A stretch of DNA of 64,000 bases from Podaxis mareebaensis (Eukaryota; Basidiomycota; Agaricomycetes; Agaricales; Agaricaceae), in the NCBI GenBank assembly GCA_018524725.1, contig JAEUWP010000178.1, positions 106,770 to 170,769 on the forward strand, in the 5' to 3' direction. The notes beneath the pieces are model-generated. The model made no database searches. It worked only from the letters and a program-made list of their open reading frames with translations, and was not told the origin of the DNA. Shown here piece after piece: positions 57,591 to 64,000 of this stretch. Position 1 is the stretch's first letter. Every line of letters begins with the position of its first letter. A program made the position numbers and the translations under genes.

Positions 57591-57853
57591 CGCAGGGTGT
57601 GGCAGCAGTACCAACCCTACCATGCATGTTGGGTAGCGGTACTGTACAGAGTGTGGTAGTGGTATTGGATGCAGTCAGCAGTAGCAAGTACTAGGTAACT
57701 ATGTATATCGGGTCACAATGTTGGTGGTTAGCAATCTATGGTGCACCAACGTTGACAAAATTCAAAGACCCCCACGTGCAAGATGTAGCTGCGCGCGAAG
57801 TTTATCTACTCTAACCATACCGTAATGTAGCATAGAACACTCTAGTTTCAAAG
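57591..57853. other. Spacer between the hexamer array and the minisatellite
   Basis: About 260 bp, GT-rich on the left. No gene is seen. Confidence 0.3.
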
Positions 57854-58100
57854 CAAATGACTTGTTTGCACGTGCGAAATTGATGTAACTTGTTTGCGTG
57901 TGCAAAACTGATGTAACTTGTTTGCCCGCACAAAATTGATGTGACTTGTTTTGCGCACACAAAATTGATGTGACTTGTTTGCGCACACAAAATTGGTGTA
58001 ACTTGTTTGCACGCGCAAAATTGATGTGACTTGTGTGCCTGCACGAAATTGATGACTTGTTTGTGTGTGGAAAATTGATATGATTTGTGTTTGTGCACGT
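57854..58100. repeat. ~30-bp minisatellite with palindromic units
   Basis: About eight tandem copies of a unit close to GTAACTTGTTTGCGCACACA followed by AAATTGAT. Each unit contains a near-palindrome around TTTGCGCACACAAA, and the varying core (GCACGTGC, GCGTGTGC, GCCCGCAC, GCGCACAC, GCACGCGC) keeps complementary halves. On the minus strand it also stays open and would encode a repeated HKSHQF/TSHINF-like peptide, which I consider a by-product of the array. Confidence 0.75.
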
Positions 58101-58188
58101 AGGGTTGCTATGCATTGTCATTTACATCTGACTGACATTCTATCTATTGTGTGTGCATTGTAATACCCAAGCATGAAGCAGTTGCATA

Positions 58189-59397
58189 TGGCGGGCTGTT
58201 GGCCTAAAAAAGATTTGGCCCCCGCAGAACTTAATAATGTGCTCGCGCGGTATTTACACACTGCCTAGACCTAAAGTATACTCAGTAGTTTACAAAATCT
58301 AGTTATTACCTTGTCTCGCAGGGAGAAAACCACATGTGTGGGATTTTCAAAATCCTGCACGCAATGGTAACCATCCCTAAAAGAAGTTATGTGTACAGAA
58401 TTCATGCGTGGAATTATAAATATTTTGCACGAGGTTTTCTGAAAGTCCCACACACATATCATGTATGTTGCATGTATGTTCTGTGTGGGATTTTCTGAAA
58501 GTTCCATGCACACAGCTATTATGTAATACAAATATTCCACGCAGAAATTTGAAGATTCCATGCATTTCCAATTTCACACACCTCTGGTTCCCAGGAACCC
58601 TGTCATGCTAGGCAGGTGATGATCCCATAGCCTTCCTTGGCAGAGTGCTCGTCATTGAGCACAGATATCTCAACAATACCCATGGCTTTTATAGCAGGAT
58701 ACATTGTGTTGGAGTGTGGGATAGTGTTCTATAATATATAACACTTTTATCCAGCCCAGAAATGACAAACATCGATATGTCATTCATATGTCATTCTTCA
58801 GACATAAATCAGAAAATTCATTGTCATAACTTCTAAAGCAGGTCTATGGACAGGAAATGAGGGCCTGCTGTATCATTGGATTATAACAATCCCCAATATA
58901 CCCTGACATAAAAGCCATGGGTATTGTTGAGATATCTGTGCTCAATGACGAGCACTCTGCCAAGGAAGGCCATGGGATCATCACCTGCCTAGCATGACAG
59001 GGTTCCTGGGAACCAGAGGTGTGTGAAATTGGAAATGCATGGAATCTTCAAATTTCTGTGTGGAATATTTGTATTACATAATAGCTGTGTGCATGGAACA
59101 TTCAGAAAATCCCACGCAGAACATACATGCAACATACATGATATGTGTGTGGGACTTTCAGAAAACCTCGTGCAAAATATTTATAATTCCGCACATGAAT
59201 TCTGTACACATAACTTCTTTTAGGGAGGGTTACTGTTGCAAATCCCACGCATGTGGTTTTCCCCCCATGAGACAAGGTAATAACTAGATTTTGTAAACTA
59301 CTGAGTATACTTTAGGTCTAGGCAGTGTGTAAATACCGTACGAGCACATTATTAAGTTCTGTGGGGGCCAAATCTTTTTTAGGCCAACGGCCTGCCA
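58189..59397. mobile_element. 1.2-kb foldback element with ~500-bp inverted arms, flanked by TA
   Basis: The left arm starts TGGCGGGCTGTTGGCC at 58189, and the right arm ends GGCCAACGGCCTGCCA at 59397. TA borders both ends (58187-58188 and 59398-59399). The arms (about 58189-58690 and 58915-59397) match nearly end to end, including TAAAAAAGATTTGGCCCC, TGCTCGTCATTGAGCACA and the exon-like AAATTTGAAGATTCCATGCA. The central ~220 bp has no coding capacity. Within each arm are several short palindromic motifs of the type GTGTGGGATTTTCTGAAAG. No transposase is seen. Best described as a non-autonomous foldback/TIR element with a TA target site. Confidence 0.8.
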
Positions 59398-59762
59398 TAG
59401 TTGCAGAGAGTGATGAACAAGCTGAAAAGGTGAAAGTTGCCCTCAGTCACACCCACCATCGAAAAATACTGGCTGGGAAGTTGTGACTGATGTGACTATC
59501 CAAACTGGGGTCATATCCAAACTCCAGTGAGTCAATGGTATGTGAAAATGGGTTGGGGGCACAAATGACTGTATTATGAGTAGTATGTGTAATGACAGGG
59601 ACATTACAAGATCTGAAGAGTAAGGTAGCATGATTAAAGGAGAGAGTAAGAGAATGGGGTATATGCTGTGGATATGGTCAATCAAGCCAAGAAATTGATA
59701 TTGTCATCAACCAAGGGCCATTGGGTAGTGGCAGTTAGGAATGTGGGGCTTGCAGGTGCATC
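59398..59762. other. Spacer between foldback element and unknown gene
   Basis: About 365 bp, AT-rich. It contains the 3' flank of the minus-strand gene. The minus-strand frame at 59443-59685 has no motif. Confidence 0.3.
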
Positions 59763-61515
59763 CTAGATGATCAATGATGATGAGAATGACTCTGATAAGT
59801 CTCTGCCAGTTGCACAGAGAGGAGCCATAGTACAGGTGCTACATGTGGGAGTTGATGGAGCAGTGGCAGGTGTGATATTACCCAATCCTGCCACAAATTG
59901 GAAAGTAGAATGGTCATTAGCTTATAATAAAGTTGAGCTAAAGAAAAGTACTTACCCTTTATGACTTTCAGCCACTTGTGAGGAGGACTGATTGGCTCTT
60001 TCTCATTTGATGTTGACATATGATCAGCAGAGGTTTTGCCTGAATACTGATATTACTAGGGTGGAGATAAAGAGTAAGAAAATAGCTTACCTTCATCCTC
60101 CAGATTGGAGCTTAGCTCAATTATCTCCTGTTTAGTACCTGCATGGGCATTTGGTCCCACTGGCAAGGTATCAGCTTTATTGGAGTCATCAGAATATTCA
60201 TCATCATTGAGCAATGGGAATTTCTCAAGTATATCAATACCCTTCCACTGGAGGACAAGGGGCTCAGGGATCTGTACAGCAAGTGCTTGAAGGATGACGA
60301 TCAGTAACAACCTATCAACATTATTCAAATACTTACTCAGGAACAGTTTTTGCTTTCTTTCACCCATTTTCTCCTTCAGTGCATATTGGATCATATAGTC
60401 ACCAGTTGGCATATCCATGTTCTTGAAATGAAGGACCTGGAATTTCCCATGTCCAACCTTGCCAATAAGACACCATGGGCAACCCTGGAATAACCTGTTG
60501 TTGGATGGCTTAGTAGTATTGATACAAAGATCAATGCACTGTTCATACCACATGAACACATCAGGAAACAGTTGAGCAAACCTCTTGGTCAACTCCACAT
60601 TTGACCAGGACCTGTTGATGACAAGGTCCATGTTGTCTGGAGGACCATCTCTAATGGCCAACTTGCAATCAACAAGGTGGTCAATAAACAACTCCTTGCT
60701 CTAGCTCCAAGTGCTCTTGAGCTGATTGAGAAGGGACCTTGGATCATTGTAATCTTGCAGGACATATTCCTTTCCATCCAGGTACAAAAATGTGTTATCA
60801 TTGGCAGTCTGAACAGAAATGCATCAGAAAGTAGAAGGAATAGTGATGGTATATACTTACCCAATCAATGCCATATGGAAGTAGAACAATTGCCCTGATG
60901 CAGTGCTCTGGATTTTCTGCCTGAGAGGCCCTTGAAATGTTTCTTGACCTTGAGGGTAAGGGGGCAATCAGGCAATTCACAGCCAGCTTCGACTTCGACT
61001 TGGGCTTGGGCTTTGACAACAATGCAGCCCTCTTTCCGGATTGCTTTCCATAGTGCTTCAAACTAGCATTGGTTTCCTTCTGAGCACATTCCAGGTTGTC
61101 ACCTGTTGTAACAGAATGTGCATTGAAGGAACATGACCCAAGTGTGTCAAGGATCTGTTGAGCTCTTCAGTGCACCTCAGTGCAGATCTGACTTGGAGGA
61201 GGAGGGGAGGAGTTGGCTGACTTGTTGGATTCATTGTCAAAGTCAAAGTCAATCTGGCAAATCATCATAGTTTGTTAGAGCTAATTTGCAAACAAATAAA
61301 ACATTACCTCTTCCTTAATGTTGGAAGGCTTGATGTACACAGTTTTCACTTTCAAAGCCTGATGACAATGTGGAGGCAACTTGGATACCTGCTTGGCATG
61401 AGTGCAAGTCTGTGAGGAGTTGATACTATGTACTTACTGTCTCAATGTCTGAGACATCAGCATTCTCAGAGATAGTCAAGGTCTCTGCTGGCTTGGTGGG
61501 GGTGTGAGGTGGCAT
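59763..61515 (-). pseudogene. Unrecognised multi-exon gene with one in-frame TAG
   Basis: The ATG at 61515 opens MPPHTPTKPAETLTISENAD. Further exons give VSKLPPHCHQALKVKTVYIK, then IDFDFDNESNKSANSSPPPP, joined by a GTCAGA donor to DNLECAQKETNASLKHYGKQ. A Lys-rich patch (KPKPKSKSKLAVN) precedes ENPEHCIRAIVLLPYGIDW, then FLYLDGKEYVLQDYNDPRSL. At 60701-60703 a TAG interrupts ..KSTWS*SKELFIDHLVDC, after which the same frame continues with RSWSNVELTKRFAQLFPDVF, WCLIGKVGHGKFQVLHFKNM and, after introns, EPISPPHKWLKVIKG and a Ser/Thr-rich tail ending at 59763. Eight or so exons, all with consistent phases, and apart from the TAG the gene looks intact. No family is known to me. It lies next to and in the same direction as an integrase relic. 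Confidence 0.6.
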
Positions 61516-61639
61516 GATAAGATGAGTAATGTCAAATGATTGACTGGGCATGAGTAGAGAAAAGAGGGAAGGGAGGAAAAAAAACTAGGTTATGAGAGCT
61601 ACCACAATCAAGAAATATATACCATACAAGTTTGTGGAC
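61516..61639. other. Short AT-rich spacer
   Basis: Includes GGAAGGGAGGAAAAAAAAC near 61568-61586 and the upstream flank of the unknown gene. No feature is called. Confidence 0.3.
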
Positions 61640-61700
61640 TAAGGATACTCTAGCAGATGCTCAAGTTTGTAAACTAAGGATACTCTCCAGCAGATAGAGT
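61627..61700. repeat. Short direct duplication (~35 bp) within the integrase relic's C-terminal flank
   Basis: GTTTGTGGACTAAGGATACT and GTTTGTAAACTAAGGATACT occur 35 bp apart, each followed by (CTCC)AGCAGAT. It is a simple tandem duplication of a segment near the 3' end of the integrase-like relic. Confidence 0.5.
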
Positions 61701-63626
61701 CTGCATGACCAATCCTCCACACGTGGCAACCAGACAGAAAGGGAAAGACCAATATGCAGGGCAGTTCCCCATCTCCCAACTTGAATATCTTCATAAGATG
61801 GGTATGCACTATCCCATTCATTGGGTCATACAGTGTATCCTGCTGGCACATATCCAGACTGCTGGAATTCTGCCAGCTGACATTGGAATGTGATCATCTC
61901 AGCTTCATTGAATGGGCAGTTCCTTTGTGGGACAGGAATGGCCTCAGGATATGCATTGGACTCAACCTGTTCAATTGCTGTGTCGACCCCAATTTCTTCA
62001 TCTTGTAAAGACCTGGTGCCTCCCTGACAGGGATCATGCTTCAATGTATGGCTTTCAACACCATAGTATCACTTGATGAGGTCAACCAGAAGGCCTTCAC
62101 ATTCATCTCCATAGAACCCATGTAATAATTGGTCTTCAGCTTCTAGTTGCTGGTGATACGTCAATTACCTTCAGGTGGGATAAGTAATATGATACATACC
62201 ACAGGTGACATGTTGTGACCTTCCCCTCATATGGGATGATGGTTCCAATTCCCTTGGAACTCAGCACAATCATAGTTTATAGAATCCAGGAAGAGGTGGT
62301 GGAAGAGCCAGAGGTGGGCTGCATCTGTTTGGTCAAGAAAATGGAGTCACTCAAGCCACAGGAAGAAGGCTTTCCATTCCCATGCAAATTGAGTCCCAAC
62401 TTCAACCCAGAGTTGCTCAATGCAGGTGTTGTAAGTGGATGACCCCCAGATGAAACTTGCTCAATTGAACCCTCATAAGAGGATCATCACCATCAAAACC
62501 TCCTTGTTCTCACCACCTCTATCTCCTCTGACCCTTGAAGGAAGGCTATACCTTCCAACTGCCTCCATGAACATCTTCAACACAGTTGTGGACATATTAT
62601 TAGTGCTGGCTTTGATACTGGTGATCTAGAAATGTATTTTCAGTTACTTGAGTCAAGCACTCTTATGAATTACTCACCAACCATGTGTAACCATCAACCA
62701 CACCATGAATGACAATGCCCCAACTAATCAGTTTATGGTGTCCATCAATATGCCAAAGAGCATGAGGATGTGAAACATGGTATAGTTGCCAGTGAATTTT
62801 CTTCACCATATGCTTGTGCAGTGTGATTCTGAGCCCCATGACTTGCATCATTGATTCTATGATATGCCTCCTCTGAATGTGAATGTTATTCCTCTGCAAA
62901 AATCCAAACACATATCATTGCCCCATGTTGGGTCACCACTCTTTGAGTACTGAAAGCACAGTGTCAAGATCCATATTTGACATCAGAAGATACAGCTTTC
63001 TCTGAATCCCATATCATGTCATCAAGTGGCAGACAGTTTGACTCGAAACCCTAAGAAGCCAGGCAACTCTATTGATTGACATAGCTCCTACACCAAGGAT
63101 CATCTTGCAAATGACCCTGGGATCAATGACTTTCTTTGGGCAGCCTTACTGACCCATTCTTTCCATAGTCACCACTTCAATTTTATGAACTACTAAGCCT
63201 GTACTAGCAGAATATCAGTACACAACAGGTATGTGCTAAATACATTAACACTCACTTGCCATCAAGTACAGATCCTCAATTCCACAATGCTGTCAGTAGG
63301 GATGAAAACCACTTTGCACATTCTTCAATCCATGAGATTGGTACACCCTCCCTTGCTTGTGAATTGAGGAGAGTCTGAAGCAAAGGCCTAGCTTCATTGA
63401 CAATGAGGTGTTGATGGTGTAGGACCCTACTGCTATCAACTTCCAGCTGACTGCATGCCACAGAGAAGCTGTTGATGTAGATGACATCAAGAGCCTGCAA
63501 TGCCATATGGACTGTCACTGAGAATTGACAATTGCTGGGCAGGCACAGAAGTTGGGGCTTGAGAGACATAGCATTCAGTGGCAGACAGTGGGGTTGGCTA
63601 ATGTATAGGGTATGTGTGGTAGACAC
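61640..63626 (-). pseudogene. Decayed integrase-core (DDE) transposase copy, mushroom-type
   Basis: Read on the minus strand, the N-terminal part near 63626-63280 encodes ALDVIYINSFSVACSQLEVD. Further down, YVFGFLQRNNIHIQRRHI leads to HALWHIDGHHKLISWGIVIH (62731-62765), which contains the first catalytic Asp. Then GDRGGEN (about 62510-62527) carries the second. A region broken by TGA at 62473-62475 and 62461-62463 and a frame change is followed by a Y-N-T-x-I-E-Q-L-W motif (about 62406-62424) with the catalytic Glu. More stops follow further on (GNWNHHPI*GEGHN), and the C-terminal IPVPQRNCPFNEAEMITFQC has a match to the family's usual tail. Multiple stops and shifts make it non-functional. 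The full triad is still legible. Confidence 0.72.
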
Positions 63627-64000
63627 ATGGCAGACAGCACTGATTGATAATCACAACTTACAAATCATGATAAGACAGAAACTGTATTAGCACATGCAAC
63701 TAGTAGTGAAATGCTATAATAGAGAACATTGCTCATAGGGCTGGCAGTAAATGGAACTGTTGAAGGAAGTGACGAAATGCACTTGTTTAAGTGCAAAGTA
63801 TATTAGTGGACACCAAGTTTCACGCCTACTGCTCAGACTGATATATTATGTACAAACAAACCCTAATTCCTACTATGTCAAGGAGACTTGACACAAGCAT
63901 TGATTCAAGGCAATACAAATCATACTACTATTATCAACATGTGTATAAATCAGTATAAGAGTCTCAATTCATTCAACATTGATCAGTATACACTGGTATT
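63627..64000. other. AT-rich right edge of the window
   Basis: About 370 bp, AT-rich. No gene, repeat or transposon end was recognised. It may be the upstream flank of the integrase relic. Confidence 0.3.

Noticed and set aside
57408..57687. Open frames on both strands across the hexamer repeat (Pro-, His-Pro- or Cys-Gly-rich)
   Set aside because: They arise only because the 6-bp units are free of stops in every frame.
57762..58121. 95- and 119-aa minus-strand frames
   Set aside because: They are translations of the 30-bp minisatellite and repeat with it.
59023..59287. Open frames in the foldback arms that appear at both ends of the element
   Set aside because: The frames at 58377-58577 (-) and 59023-59223 (+) are mirror copies created by the inverted arms. 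No transposase motifs are present.

Overview
The window looks like nuclear DNA of a filamentous basidiomycete, most likely an Agaricomycete. Genes are densely packed on both strands and cut by many short introns of about 45-65 nt with GTRNGY-type donors. The gene set fits as well: a GH131 glucanase, fungal spliceosome and replication proteins, a basidiomycete-type NACHT NTPase, and a decayed integrase of a type I associate with mushroom genomes. I see no CRISPR, prokaryotic operon or viral genome. Exon joins were done by eye, so gene ends are firm where a start or stop is stated, and internal splice sites are good but unverified.

Layout. 1-11 kb: a partial Rad60/SUMO-like gene (-) is divergent from a GCFC/PAXBP1-type splicing factor (+), followed by an aquaglyceroporin, a short-chain dehydrogenase and a multi-pass membrane protein resembling the AAAP/SLC38 transporters (all +). 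11-25 kb: an unrecognised gene (-), a secreted GH131 glucanase (+), ORC3 (-), an epoxide-hydrolase remnant followed by an apparently intact epoxide hydrolase (+), and an E2-like/F-box-like fusion (-). 24-45 kb: glutathione synthetase, RPAP1, an arrestin-like protein, a TDT/SLAC1-type anion channel and a HIT hydrolase (all -), a 2-oxoglutarate oxygenase (+), SmG (-), PRMT3 (-), a 740-bp terminal-inverted-repeat element, and two small low-complexity genes (+). 44-54 kb: CCDC25 (-) divergent from RBM25 (+), a secreted GPI-type trehalase (+) and a GH24 lysozyme (-).

54-64 kb is an accessory, AT-richer island. It holds a NACHT NTPase gene, a hexamer satellite, a ~30-bp minisatellite with palindromic units, a 1.2-kb foldback element flanked by TA, an unrecognised multi-exon gene with one in-frame TAG, and a stop-ridden integrase copy.

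Functional threads: RNA processing and transcription is over-represented (GCFC/PAXBP1, SmG, RBM25, RPAP1, PRMT3). A second group is secreted carbohydrate-active enzymes (GH131, GH37 trehalase, GH24 lysozyme). A third is small-molecule and detoxification functions (SDR, epoxide hydrolase, glutathione synthetase, 2OG oxygenase, aquaglyceroporin, TDT channel). The candidates I consider least described are the E2/F-box-like fusion, the unknown gene next to the integrase, the long foldback element with its internal short palindromes, and the palindromic minisatellite beside it.
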